Below are positions 8,249 to 16,332 of a DNA stretch of 64,000 nt, one piece after another. Source of the stretch: DAOTYH01 sp034435015 (GTDB lineage: Bacteria; Chloroflexota; Anaerolineae; Aggregatilineales; UBA3940). Position 1 is the stretch's first letter; every line of letters starts with the position of its first letter. Where the stretch lies: contig DAOTYH010000080.1 of the NCBI GenBank assembly GCA_034435015.1, positions 10,837 to 74,836 on the forward strand, read 5' to 3'. The notes below the pieces were generated by a model. The model worked only from the letters and a program-made list of their open reading frames with translations. It did not search any database and was not told where the DNA came from. A program made the position numbers and the translations under genes.

Positions 8249-8415
8249 GGTCATTTACCTCCTCATGATGATAACCATATCGGGGGCAGGTTAACAATAA
8301 ATTAGGCTCGTATTAAAGATATTTAAGAATGTGAACAGAAGAAAAGAAGAGGTGAGGTAACAGGAGGTTGAACGTGTATAGACTCTAGGGTTATGCTGTC
8401 CTAGCCTGCCCAGCG

Positions 8416-8424
8416 TGGTACAAT
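8416..8424 (+). promoter_or_regulatory. extended -10 promoter element
   Basis: TGGTACAAT (TGn directly before TACAAT at 8419-8424), no convincing -35. About 60 bp before the ATG at 8484. The interval 8249-8483 between surE and this gene is AT-rich and I see no other feature in it. Confidence 0.4.
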
Positions 8425-8483
8425 GTGAGCCTCTTCAAATATGTCAAGAGACAGCCTTTCTCTTAGTGATCTGGGGTAACTGG

Positions 8484-9512
8484 ATGAAAAGTTGGAGACG
8501 CTGGTTGTTCTTGGCGCTGGGGTTTGGAATAAGCGCCGTTTTTATCTATCTAGCCTTGCAGGGGCTGAACCTGTATCAGGTGTGGCTGGATATGCGGTCG
8601 GCTAACTACTGGTGGATCATCCCCGGTGTGGCTGTTTACTTCGTAGCGGTCTGGGCCAGAACATGGCGCTGGCATTACCTGTTGCGCCCCATCAAGCGTA
8701 TCAAGTTAGACAAACTCTTCCCCGTTGTTGTGATTGGCTACATGGGCAATAATGTTTATCCGTTCCGTGCTGGCGAGTTCATCCGCGCATGGGTGCTTCG
8801 GCGCAACGAAGGGGTCAGCATCAGTGCTTCACTGGCCACGATCATCGTCGAGCGCATCTTTGATGGTCTGGTCATGTTGATCTTTGTCTTTGCAACACTA
8901 CCCTTTGCTCCGATCCCGGTACAATATGACCGGCTGGTGATCTGGACTACTGTGCTCTTTTTCGGCGTGCTGGCTGTCTTCTTTGTGCTGGCCTTGCGCC
9001 CGGCTTTGACCCGGCGCCTGTATACCTGGGCCTTCGAGCGGTTTATTCCGGTTGAGGGCCTGCGGAAGGGGCTTCTGGGGCTGGCCGACCGTTTCATGGA
9101 CGGGCTGTCTTCTTTGCGCAGTCCGCTTGATATGCTGATGACACTGGTCACTTCTATTGTGATCTGGCTGACCGAGACAACGAAGTACTGGTTCATCATG
9201 CATGCCTTCAATTTTCAAGTAAGCTTCTTTGTGCTGATGTTAATGACGGCGGTAGTGAATCTGTTTACTACACTGCCTAGCTCGCCCGGCTACGTAGGGA
9301 CATTTGACGAGCCGGGTATCGAGGTTCTCAAAGCCTTTGGTGTTCCACACAGCGTAGCGGCGGCCTATACACTGGTGTTACACGCGGCGTTATGGTTTCC
9401 GATCACCCTGCTGGGGATTTACTACATGGCTCAACAGGGGGTGAGGTGGGGAGACTTCGCCCGTGCCGCACAGGCGGCTCAGGCCGCAGGGCCGGAAGGA
9501 GTGGGTAAGTGA
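8484..9512 (+). CDS. lysylphosphatidylglycerol synthase TM-region family protein (UPF0104)
   Basis: 342 aa from ATG 8484 (GGGG about 9 bp upstream); a longer frame from 8415 would start before the -10 element. It has seven to eight membrane segments. Family landmarks: RTWRWHYLL early, then GYMGNNVYPFRAGEFIRAWV and SLATIIVERIFDGLVML, and late LPSSPGYVGTFD. This is the PF03706 flippase/synthase membrane domain without the catalytic domain of MprF, a family common in glycan or lipid-carrier clusters. Overlaps the next gene by 4 nt, so they are likely co-translated. Confidence 0.85.
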   Translation: MKSWRRWLFLALGFGISAVFIYLALQGLNLYQVWLDMRSANYWWIIPGVAVYFVAVWARTWRWHYLLRPIKRIKLDKLFPVVVIGYMGNNVYPFRAGEFIRAWVLRRNEGVSISASLATIIVERIFDGLVMLIFVFATLPFAPIPVQYDRLVIWTTVLFFGVLAVFFVLALRPALTRRLYTWAFERFIPVEGLRKGLLGLADRFMDGLSSLRSPLDMLMTLVTSIVIWLTETTKYWFIMHAFNFQVSFFVLMLMTAVVNLFTTLPSSPGYVGTFDEPGIEVLKAFGVPHSVAAAYTLVLHAALWFPITLLGIYYMAQQGVRWGDFARAAQAAQAAGPEGVGK

Positions 9513-10525
9513 AGCGGCAGATGCCACCGTGGCTGGCAAAGCTGATCCTTGCGCTGGCTCTTCCTGCTCGCAGGCGCACGGCTTTCACTGTTGTGCTTGG
9601 CGTATTGGGCATTATCAGCGTGTATCTCCTGTTTATCCTGATCACAATGCGCGAGCGCGGCATTGGGCGGGAGCAGGTATTTGAAAACCCGGCTGTGTTT
9701 CTAGAAGCGGCATTGGTCCCGCTTCTGCTGGTTGCTATTCTCATTATCTCTGCATTAGTGTTGGGCATTCTGACTCGCCTGTCGGCTCGCTGGTATCATT
9801 CGGCCCTCGGAGCGGCGTTGGCCCGGCTTGGCCTCTCAGGAAAGCCGTTTCTGGGGGAGGGATGGCAGTATTATGGCACAGTGGCCGGACGGGAGATAGA
9901 TGTTATTGCCGTTCTCCCGCGGCGGTCATCTAAGCAGAGACTAGGAGGGGGCTTCACGGGCAAGAACCGACCCCATGTGGCTGTCTCAGTACGAGCGGCA
10001 CATTATGGTACCTTGTCTCTTATGCCTGCTCAGATGTTGGACAAGAAGTCTCTTGACCGGGAGTTCAAGTGTCTTGAGGTGCAGAGTCGGGGTTTTGAAG
10101 GCATGATTGCCGTGACCAGCGATATGCGCTGGGGCAACCGTCTGTTTGCCGACCCGTCTGCCAAGGCCGCGTTGAAGCGCCTCTGCGTCAATGGGACTTC
10201 CCAATACTGGGACCTCGTCACGCTCCAGCCGGGTACTGTGACATTCCTAAGCTATTTCAAGAGGGCTTCTGTGCCTGAGGACGAGATAAGCGGGCGTTTC
10301 ACGTTTGAGCAGATTCGCCAGTGGATTGAGGATTTGGAGACCATCGCGAGCGTAGCGGAAAAGCTTCCCAAGCCTTCGGGGGCGACACAGATGCCTGCCG
10401 AGACGGATTTTCTGCTACGCAGGAATCCCGGTGCGGCTTCTTATGCTTTTGGGCTGGGTCTAGGGTTGATAGTAGTGATCTGGATGTGGTTCCGGATCAT
10501 CACTGAGTATGTCGCACTGCCATGA
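9509..10525 (+). CDS. membrane protein of unknown function
   Basis: 338 aa from GTG 9509, overlapping the upstream stop (GTGA). Two N-terminal membrane segments (residues ~26-47 and ~66-90) and one at the C-terminus (~312-330) bracket a soluble domain of ~220 residues. That domain has strands such as GEGWQYYGTVAGREIDVIAV and a long helix near the end. I do not recognise the domain. The layout resembles bacterial membrane proteins with a large cytosolic loop. Probably works with the UPF0104 protein and the following FAD enzyme. Confidence 0.7.
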   Translation: MKRQMPPWLAKLILALALPARRRTAFTVVLGVLGIISVYLLFILITMRERGIGREQVFENPAVFLEAALVPLLLVAILIISALVLGILTRLSARWYHSALGAALARLGLSGKPFLGEGWQYYGTVAGREIDVIAVLPRRSSKQRLGGGFTGKNRPHVAVSVRAAHYGTLSLMPAQMLDKKSLDREFKCLEVQSRGFEGMIAVTSDMRWGNRLFADPSAKAALKRLCVNGTSQYWDLVTLQPGTVTFLSYFKRASVPEDEISGRFTFEQIRQWIEDLETIASVAEKLPKPSGATQMPAETDFLLRRNPGAASYAFGLGLGLIVVIWMWFRIITEYVALP

Positions 10526-10569
10526 TAGTCTGATCGCTTGCAGGGACTTGGAACAGTACGAGGGAACTC

Positions 10570-11919
10570 ATGAAGATCGCTGTTATCGGGGCTGGCGCCG
10601 CCGGGCTGGCGGCGGCGTATGATCTCGCTCAAGCGGGCCGCGCCGTTACTGTTTATGAAGCAGGGGCAGAGGTCGGCGGGCTGGCCGCCGGATTCAAAGA
10701 TGAGCGGTGGGATTGGTCGCTTGAGAAGTTCTACCACCATTGGTTTGCCACAGACTATGACATACTGGCCCTGCTGAAAGAGATCGGTTGCGCACATAAA
10801 GTGCGTTTCTATGCTCCTGTTACAAGCTACTGGCACAGGCTGGGTAACTTCGCCTTAGATAAGCCGGTACTCCCTAGCGGGTTACTCTCGCGCGTGGTGA
10901 ACGTCCTTCGCATTCCAGAAATGTCGTTGTTCGATAAGCTACGGCTGGGGATTGTCAGCGGGCTGGTGGCCTTCATCCCAAACGGGCTGTTCCTTGAGAA
11001 GTACACAGCCGACAGTTGGTCTCGCCGCTGGATGGGAAAGGTTGTCCATGAGCGGTTCTGGCGCCCGATGCTGATTGGGAAGTTTGGGCCGTTGTATGAT
11101 CAGGTGAACATGGCCTGGCTGTGGGCACGTATGAACAAGCGTACCGCTAAGCTGGGAACCTACATTGGCGGGTTTCAGGCCGCATTAGAGGATATTGCTA
11201 CAGCAGTCCAGCGGGCTGGAGCGACGATCTGCTTAAATACCCCTGTAGAGGAGGTCGTCCGGCATTCAGAAGGAGGATGGAAGGTCACAGCGGGCGGGCA
11301 AAGTACCAGATTCGATCAGGTGCTCTGTACGGCAGGGCCGGCGTTGCTCCTGAAGGTTGCTCCCGAACTGCCCGATCCTTACGCCGCACAGGTGCGAGCG
11401 TTGCGCAGTCTGGGGGCTATTGCCCTGATTTTGGCCCTTGATCGGCAACTGATGACAGATGGAACATACTGGCTCAATCTGCCTGCTAACAGCCCTGACA
11501 AAGAGGAGAATCCCTTCCCATTTCTGGCTCTGGTTGAGCATACCAACTATATCTCCCCAGAGTACTTTGGCGGCGATCATATCGTGTACATGGGCGATTA
11601 TCTCCCGCCGGATCACGAATACTTCCGGCTGAGCGAGGATGAGCTGGCCGCTCGTTTCCTGCCTGCTCTCAGGCGTGTTAACCCTGACTTTTCACCAGAC
11701 TGGATACGCAAACGCTGGCTGTTCCGGGCTTCCTATGCTCAGCCGGTGCCTTTTGTCAATCACTCCCGCCATCTGCCAGGTATCCGCACACCGCTTCGGG
11801 GGCTGTACTTTGCTTCCATGAGTCAGGTCTATCCATGGGATCGGGGGACAAACTACGCCGTCGAGATCGGGAGAAGGGCGGCCCGGATGATGATAGAGGA
11901 TGCACGCAAGCCGGAATAA
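10570..11919 (+). CDS. FAD-dependent amine oxidase/protoporphyrinogen oxidase-like oxidoreductase
   Basis: 449 aa. The N-terminus is the Rossmann dinucleotide-binding motif (MKIAVIGAGAAGLAAAYDLA) with the second glycine motif EVGGLAAGF, and the C-terminus has the FAD-closing segment (GLYFASMSQVYPWDRGTNYA). The fold is that of amine oxidases, UDP-galactopyranose mutase-like and HpnE/desaturase enzymes; the substrate is undetermined. AGGGA before the ATG. The linkage to UPF0104 and a membrane protein suggests a lipid or glycan substrate (inference). Ends at a GC-rich hairpin. Confidence 0.75.
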   Translation: MKIAVIGAGAAGLAAAYDLAQAGRAVTVYEAGAEVGGLAAGFKDERWDWSLEKFYHHWFATDYDILALLKEIGCAHKVRFYAPVTSYWHRLGNFALDKPVLPSGLLSRVVNVLRIPEMSLFDKLRLGIVSGLVAFIPNGLFLEKYTADSWSRRWMGKVVHERFWRPMLIGKFGPLYDQVNMAWLWARMNKRTAKLGTYIGGFQAALEDIATAVQRAGATICLNTPVEEVVRHSEGGWKVTAGGQSTRFDQVLCTAGPALLLKVAPELPDPYAAQVRALRSLGAIALILALDRQLMTDGTYWLNLPANSPDKEENPFPFLALVEHTNYISPEYFGGDHIVYMGDYLPPDHEYFRLSEDELAARFLPALRRVNPDFSPDWIRKRWLFRASYAQPVPFVNHSRHLPGIRTPLRGLYFASMSQVYPWDRGTNYAVEIGRRAARMMIEDARKPE

Positions 11920-11921
11920 GA

Positions 11922-11948
11922 ACAGAGGCGGGATGACCCCGCCTCTGT
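11922..11948. terminator. hairpin between oxidoreductase and tRNA-Gly
   Basis: Inverted repeat with 10-11 bp arms (ACAGAGGCGG ... CCGCCTCTGT) immediately after the FAD oxidoreductase. It sits tail-to-tail with the minus-strand tRNA and has no U-tract. Confidence 0.6.
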
Positions 11949-11951
11949 CAG

Positions 11952-12023
11952 AGCGGGTAAGGGGATTCGAACCCCTGACATTCAGCTTGGGAAGCTGACG
12001 TTCTACCGCTGAACTATACCCGC
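11952..12023 (-). tRNA. tRNA-Gly (anticodon CCC)
   Basis: 72 nt cloverleaf on the minus strand: acceptor GCGGGTA/TACCCGC, D-stem GTTC/GAAC, anticodon stem TCAGC/GCTGA with loop TTCCCAA (anticodon CCC), T-arm AGGGG-TTCGAAT-CCCCT, discriminator T. CCA is not encoded. Confidence 0.95.
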
Positions 12024-12092
12024 AGATCAGCCTGTTTGTATTATACACCGAACCAACAGAGGCGCAACGATCTTCCTTGCCGCAGTGCTCAG

Positions 12093-13046
12093 TTATCCCA
12101 GCGGCATATGATGCCATGCCGCATAGCGCCCCGTCAGTGCGTGGGAGAGCTGACGCTCAATGTCATTCAACAGGCCGCTTGCCCCAAAACGGAACAGGGC
12201 AGGCCTCATCCATTCATTCCCTAGTTCCTCTTTCATCAAGATCAGCCAGTTCACGGCCTGCTTGGCAGTGCGGATACCCCCGGCAGGCTTGAACCCTGCT
12301 TTATAGCCTGTGCGTTCCTGATAGGCGCGGATGGCGCGAACCATGACCAGGCTCACAGGCAGGGTGGCGTTGACAGCCTCCTTGCCTGTTGAGGTCTTGA
12401 TGAAGTCGGCGCCGGCCATCATGCACACCAGGCTGGCCTGATACACATGGCGTAATGTGCCCAGCTCACCGGTTGCGAGGATGGTCTTCATGTGTGCCTC
12501 GCCGCACGCCTCGCGGAACTGCTTGACCTCGTCATAGAGGGCCTCCCAGTTGCCGGTCAGCACATGTTCACGCGAGATGACAATGTCAATCTCGCGTGCT
12601 CCGGCGGCTACCGACTCGCCGATCTCGGCTACTCGTTGCTTAAAAGGGCTCTGCCCCGCTGGGAAGCCGGCAGACACCGCCGCTACTGGAATACCAGAGT
12701 CCTTGAGTGCCATTACAGCATCTGCCACCCGGCTGTGGTATACACATACCGCCGCTACACGTATCCCTTTGCCCGCCATACCCAATCCCTCCAGCAGGTC
12801 TTGGCGGACAGGCTGGAGAGCTTTGGCACATAGACGCCGGACATTGCCGGGTGTGTCGTCACCGGAGAGGGTGGTCAGATCAACACAGGTAACGGCTCGT
12901 AACAGCCAAGCCGCCTGCCAGTCTTTCTTAACGGTACGGCGCGTAGTAAGTGTGTCGGCTCGGCGCTCAACAGCACTGCGATTGATATGGGCTTCGTACA
13001 CCCAGCTTAGATCAAGCGGAATACCAGGGTTGCGGCCATTCGACAT
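12093..13046 (-). CDS. deoC: deoxyribose-phosphate aldolase
   Basis: 317 aa from ATG 13046 (AGGTAGG upstream). The aldolase core begins about residue 90 (VAAVCVYHSRVADAV). The Schiff-base lysine is in ADFIKTSTGK, and KPAGGIRTAKQAVNWL closes the barrel. Cleaves 2-deoxyribose-5-phosphate to glyceraldehyde-3-phosphate and acetaldehyde in deoxynucleoside catabolism. It belongs to the long DeoC form with an N-terminal extension. 15 bp downstream of the CPBP protease gene and likely co-transcribed with ltaE. Confidence 0.93.
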   Translation of the reverse strand: MSNGRNPGIPLDLSWVYEAHINRSAVERRADTLTTRRTVKKDWQAAWLLRAVTCVDLTTLSGDDTPGNVRRLCAKALQPVRQDLLEGLGMAGKGIRVAAVCVYHSRVADAVMALKDSGIPVAAVSAGFPAGQSPFKQRVAEIGESVAAGAREIDIVISREHVLTGNWEALYDEVKQFREACGEAHMKTILATGELGTLRHVYQASLVCMMAGADFIKTSTGKEAVNATLPVSLVMVRAIRAYQERTGYKAGFKPAGGIRTAKQAVNWLILMKEELGNEWMRPALFRFGASGLLNDIERQLSHALTGRYAAWHHMPLG

Positions 13047-13061
13047 AAGCACCTACCTTAC

Positions 13062-14120
13062 TCAGAACATCAACCTTGGCAGGAAGATCAACATCAGATT
13101 AATTGTCACCTGACACAAGTAAGCGGCGGCCAGTCCATAGCGGTCGCGGATGAAGCTGTAGATGCCCGCCAGAACAGTATAGAACACAGCGACCGCTATC
13201 AGATAAACGGGCGAACTGGATGCCGCCGGCCAGTACAGGAGGACCGTGCTTAACCCTGCCCCAATGATGCTGAGTGCCAGACCATGTCTATCCTGTAATG
13301 CCCCCCTGAAGAAGAGTGTCTCGGACAGGGGGATAGCGAACACAAGCGCCATCAGTAACATGGCCGGGCTGGCATCAGGGAAGAGCAGACGAGAGGTGTC
13401 AGCAAGGCCGGGTCCCGTCAGGATCAGCAGGGGCAGGCCGATCACCAACCCTACCCCTAGTCCCCATATCAAGCTAGGGCCGGTGATCGGATCAGGCGGT
13501 TTTTCCGGGTCAACAAGCGTCAGTAGTGCCCCTACTGCCGCCAAGATGACCCACAACACGGCATAGCGTGTCTCCGGTTCAATGACCAGCGTGCCTAAGC
13601 CCAGTGCGATATAGAGCGCCAACAGATAGAGAGGGTCGAGTCTAGTACGGTGTGTCACCGGCGCGGCAGGTGCTGTGGGCTGAGGGACAGGCGGCGCTGG
13701 GGGCGGCGGGGATGGTTCATCCAACTGGAGAGGTGGGACCTCCAGGGGAGTGGATAAAGGCGAAAGCGGGCGAAAACCGGGTGACTCAGCTACCGGGAAG
13801 GTCACTCGCTCCTCTGGTAACCCAAGTCGTTGTTTGAAGGGAGAGCCGCCAGCGCGTGTGAAGGGTATGGCGGCAAGCTGTGGCGGTATGGCTGTCTGAA
13901 ATGCTTCAGGCGGCGGCAGGACTACGTGCCTTAGAGGCGGAAGGCCGGGGGTTATTGGTTGTCGGGCGGCCTCCAAGTTGACCGGCGGAGGTGCGGCCAT
14001 CTCAAAGACGCTCTCTTCCAGCCTGCCATGTACTATGGGCACACAATGATGTGACCACAAGTGAGGTACAGACTCACCGTTGTCGCTGGACAGATTCTCT
14101 TCATGAGGGGGGAGCATCAT
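13062..14120 (-). CDS. CPBP-family intramembrane metalloprotease with proline-rich N-terminus
   Basis: 352 aa. Residues 1-~165 are proline-rich, low-complexity and probably cytosolic. Residues ~170-350 form about seven membrane segments with the CPBP motif as SETLFFRGAL; the first Glu and the FRG are kept while the second Glu is Thr. CPBP (Abi/Rce1-like) proteins act as glutamic intramembrane peptidases or in bacteriocin immunity; activity here is plausible but unproven. Start ATG overlaps the stop of ltaE (ATGA), indicating translational coupling. Confidence 0.75.
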   Translation of the reverse strand: MMLPPHEENLSSDNGESVPHLWSHHCVPIVHGRLEESVFEMAAPPPVNLEAARQPITPGLPPLRHVVLPPPEAFQTAIPPQLAAIPFTRAGGSPFKQRLGLPEERVTFPVAESPGFRPLSPLSTPLEVPPLQLDEPSPPPPAPPVPQPTAPAAPVTHRTRLDPLYLLALYIALGLGTLVIEPETRYAVLWVILAAVGALLTLVDPEKPPDPITGPSLIWGLGVGLVIGLPLLILTGPGLADTSRLLFPDASPAMLLMALVFAIPLSETLFFRGALQDRHGLALSIIGAGLSTVLLYWPAASSSPVYLIAVAVFYTVLAGIYSFIRDRYGLAAAYLCQVTINLMLIFLPRLMF

Positions 14121-15169
14121 GCGGTGCTCTCTATCACTTGCCGGATGGCCTTTACTGTACTGTCAATCCGCTCAGGTGTGATCCAGTAATGGATGACAGC
14201 GCGGAAACTACGCGCATCACGGACATCGAGTTTGATGTTGTACTCTCGTTCCAGAATATCGTAAAGCGCTGGGGCGTCAAGCGGCACAGACTCGTCCAGC
14301 GAGAAGAAGACCATATTTGTCTGCACTTGCTCCAGGTTGAGCTTGATGCCCTTGATTTGCGCGAGGCCCTCAGCCAGCCGGCGGGCGTTGGCATGATCCT
14401 CTCCCAGCCGGGTGGTCATCTTCTCAATGGCGATGATCCCCGCCGCCGCTAGAACGCCAGCCTGACGCATCCCGCCGCCTAACATTTTACGCACACGCCG
14501 CGCACGCGAGATGAACTCAGCGGAGCCGCACAACAGCGAGCCGACCGGCGCACACAGCCCCTTTGACAGGCAAAATGAAACAGAGTCTACCGGCCCAACA
14601 AGGTCTTTGATATCACAACCCAGAGCAGTAGCGGCATTCCATACGCGTGCACCGTCCAGATGAAGCAACAGTCCGTACTCGTCGCACAGTTCACGTACCG
14701 ACTGGGTGTACTCCGCTGTAATCGGCAGGCCCCCTAAGTCTCCCTGCGTGTTCTCCAGTTCAACCAATCGTGTGATGGGACAGTGAACATCAGATGAGTC
14801 ACGAATGGCCCGGCGGATGTCATCCAGCGCCAGTGTGCCGTCTGGCTGGATGGGGATGGTGTGTACATGGACTCCTCCCAGCGCCGATGCGCCGCCAACC
14901 TCCCATTTGAAGGTATGGGCGCTTTTCCCGACGATCATCTCGTCCCCTCGTCCACAGTGGGTCAGTATGGCGATGAGATTCCCCTGTGTACCGCTGGTGA
15001 CAAACAGAGCGGCCTCTTTGCCCATCCGCTCGGCGGCTAGCGCCTCCAGCCGGTTGACGGTTGGATCGTCCCCATGCACATCGTCACCGACCTCGGCGTT
15101 AGCCATTGCTTCACGCATTTCTGGAGTAGGCCATGTTACCGTGTCACTGCGCAGATCAATCGAGTCCAT
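14117..15169 (-). CDS. ltaE: low-specificity L-threonine aldolase
   Basis: 350 aa, PLP-dependent fold type I. It begins with the family signature IDLRSDTVTWPTPEMREAM. VTSGTQGNL binds PLP phosphate, LHLDGARVWNAA binds the ring, and the Schiff-base lysine is in SFCLSKGLCAPVGS. Cleaves L-threonine/allo-threonine to glycine and acetaldehyde. First gene of an ltaE-CPBP-deoC operon. Both aldolases release acetaldehyde, which may be why they are linked (inference). AGGA lies upstream of the ATG. Confidence 0.92.
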   Translation of the reverse strand: MDSIDLRSDTVTWPTPEMREAMANAEVGDDVHGDDPTVNRLEALAAERMGKEAALFVTSGTQGNLIAILTHCGRGDEMIVGKSAHTFKWEVGGASALGGVHVHTIPIQPDGTLALDDIRRAIRDSSDVHCPITRLVELENTQGDLGGLPITAEYTQSVRELCDEYGLLLHLDGARVWNAATALGCDIKDLVGPVDSVSFCLSKGLCAPVGSLLCGSAEFISRARRVRKMLGGGMRQAGVLAAAGIIAIEKMTTRLGEDHANARRLAEGLAQIKGIKLNLEQVQTNMVFFSLDESVPLDAPALYDILEREYNIKLDVRDARSFRAVIHYWITPERIDSTVKAIRQVIESTA

Positions 15170-15199
15170 AGGTTTTTCCTATCCTGTTGCTGATGGGTG

Positions 15200-15224
15200 A
15201 AAAAGGGCGGCTCTCAAGCCGCCC
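15200..15224 (-). terminator. intrinsic terminator of nitrilase-fold gene
   Basis: Read on the minus strand: GGGCGGCT-loop-AGCCGCCC perfect 8-bp stem, then TTTTT (15204-15200). Lies between the carbon-nitrogen hydrolase gene and ltaE. Confidence 0.8.
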
Positions 15225-15287
15225 CCTCATGTACAGGTTACTCAGATGCTGTAAGATGTGCCTGCCTGACAGATGCAGGGCCGCTGA

Positions 15288-16181
15288 TCAGTATTTCCGG
15301 ACAATGTTACGGTAAACGGTCGGTTGGCGGGCCTGAAGTGTTTGGCGTTGTTCCCGATGTTTCTTGATCTCATCGAGGTCAATGCGAGCCACGCAGTAGC
15401 CCTCGACAAATTTGTCCTTCTTCTCTTTGTCTTTCTCCTTGTCTTTCTCTTTGTCCTTCTCTTTGTCGGCTTCTTCCTTTTCCTCAAGTTCACCCGGAAG
15501 TGAAGCCATGACCTTACCGCGCGGCCCCACGATCATACTCTCGCCCCCAAATTCAAGGGTTACATCCTCGCCCACGCGGTTAGCTCCTGCCACAAAGCAG
15601 GCATTCTCATAGGCGCGTGCCTTAATGAGAGTCTTCCACTCGTCTATCTCGGCCTTCTCCCAGCTTGCCAGCACGCAAAGGATGTCTGCCCCATCCAACA
15701 CGAGACTGCGGGCTACCTCCGGGAAGGCTAAGTCCCAACCCAGCATGAGACCAATCGTCCCGATCTCCGTGTCGAAGACGGGGAGGCGATACCCCTCGCG
15801 GAAGGCCATACGCTCCTCGCCCTTAAGGTGGATTTTGTGGTAGTCGCCGATCAGTTCTCCGTCCGGGCCAACTAGGACTGCCGCATCATAGAGAATGCTT
15901 TCAACTTTCTCTTTAGCAACCATCCCAAAGCCGATATAGACACCAAGCTGTTGGGCGCGCTGGGCCATCAGGTTGACCGTCGGGCCGGGGATAAGTTGTG
16001 CTACCTGCGTGAACTTGACACCCAGCTCATAACCGCTGGTGACTAACTCGGGGAATAGAATCAGGTCAACCTTCTGCTGGCTGGCGATCTTGGTGACAAA
16101 CTCGGACATCTTGACCAGGTTGTCTTCTACCTCGCCTAGCTTGGGTTTCATCTGGACGGTGGCGACGGTGATCTCGCGCAT
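15288..16181 (-). CDS. carbon-nitrogen hydrolase (nitrilase-fold) homologue lacking the catalytic cysteine
   Basis: 297 aa with the complete nitrilase fold. The Glu of the triad is in LILFPELVTSG (E45) and the Lys in DYHKIHLKGEER (K116). The third motif reads GLMLGWDLAFPE, where active members have I-C-Y-D; residue 148 is Gly (codon GGT at 15740-15738) instead of Cys, one base away from TGT. A 28-residue charged insertion (about 231-258, mostly DKEK repeats) interrupts the C-terminal part. It is either a pseudo-enzyme or a recently inactivated allele; otherwise the frame is intact. Monocistronic, with a U-tract terminator. Confidence 0.85.
   Translation of the reverse strand: MREITVATVQMKPKLGEVEDNLVKMSEFVTKIASQQKVDLILFPELVTSGYELGVKFTQVAQLIPGPTVNLMAQRAQQLGVYIGFGMVAKEKVESILYDAAVLVGPDGELIGDYHKIHLKGEERMAFREGYRLPVFDTEIGTIGLMLGWDLAFPEVARSLVLDGADILCVLASWEKAEIDEWKTLIKARAYENACFVAGANRVGEDVTLEFGGESMIVGPRGKVMASLPGELEEKEEADKEKDKEKDKEKDKEKKDKFVEGYCVARIDLDEIKKHREQRQTLQARQPTVYRNIVRKY
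15412..15467 (-). repeat. 12-bp tandem repeat coding for DKEK units
   Basis: About four and a half imperfect copies of a 12-bp unit (TCYTTCTCYTTG on the plus strand) inside the nitrilase-fold gene, coding on the minus strand for D-K-E-K repeats. Being a multiple of three, copy changes would keep the frame. Confidence 0.8.
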
Positions 16182-16291
16182 GAATGCTCCTTAAGATGTT
16201 TCCGCAAAAATCGTGTGAACTGTAGCTAAATCCAGCCCAACTGTCAAGCGGCAGATGACCTGCGCCATCTGCTAGCCTACCCTGAGCGGTG

Positions 16292-16300
16292 TGGTATACT
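16292..16300 (+). promoter_or_regulatory. extended -10 promoter element
   Basis: TGGTATACT (TGn then TATACT at 16295-16300) 32 bp before the GNAT start; no clear -35. Confidence 0.45.
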
Positions 16301-16332
16301 GAGCCACACACAACGTACACAGGGAAGCCAGC

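Noticed and set aside
8268..8297. TTGTTA-18-TATCAT promoter for surE
   Set aside because: The predicted transcript start would fall inside the surE Shine-Dalgarno sequence.
8756..9211. 151-aa minus-strand frame within the UPF0104 gene
   Set aside because: Composition (Arg/Ser/Thr-rich) is typical of an antisense frame of a hydrophobic membrane protein.
11952..12023. tRNA-Gly as an integration site
   Set aside because: No duplicated tRNA 3' end or integrase was seen on either side.
13062..14120. CPBP protease as a defence (Abi) gene
   Set aside because: It is coupled to ltaE and deoC with no defence neighbours; the family name alone is weak evidence.
15412..15467. Possible CRISPR or VNTR outside genes
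   Set aside because: The repeat is 12 bp, has no spacers, and lies in frame inside the nitrilase-fold gene.
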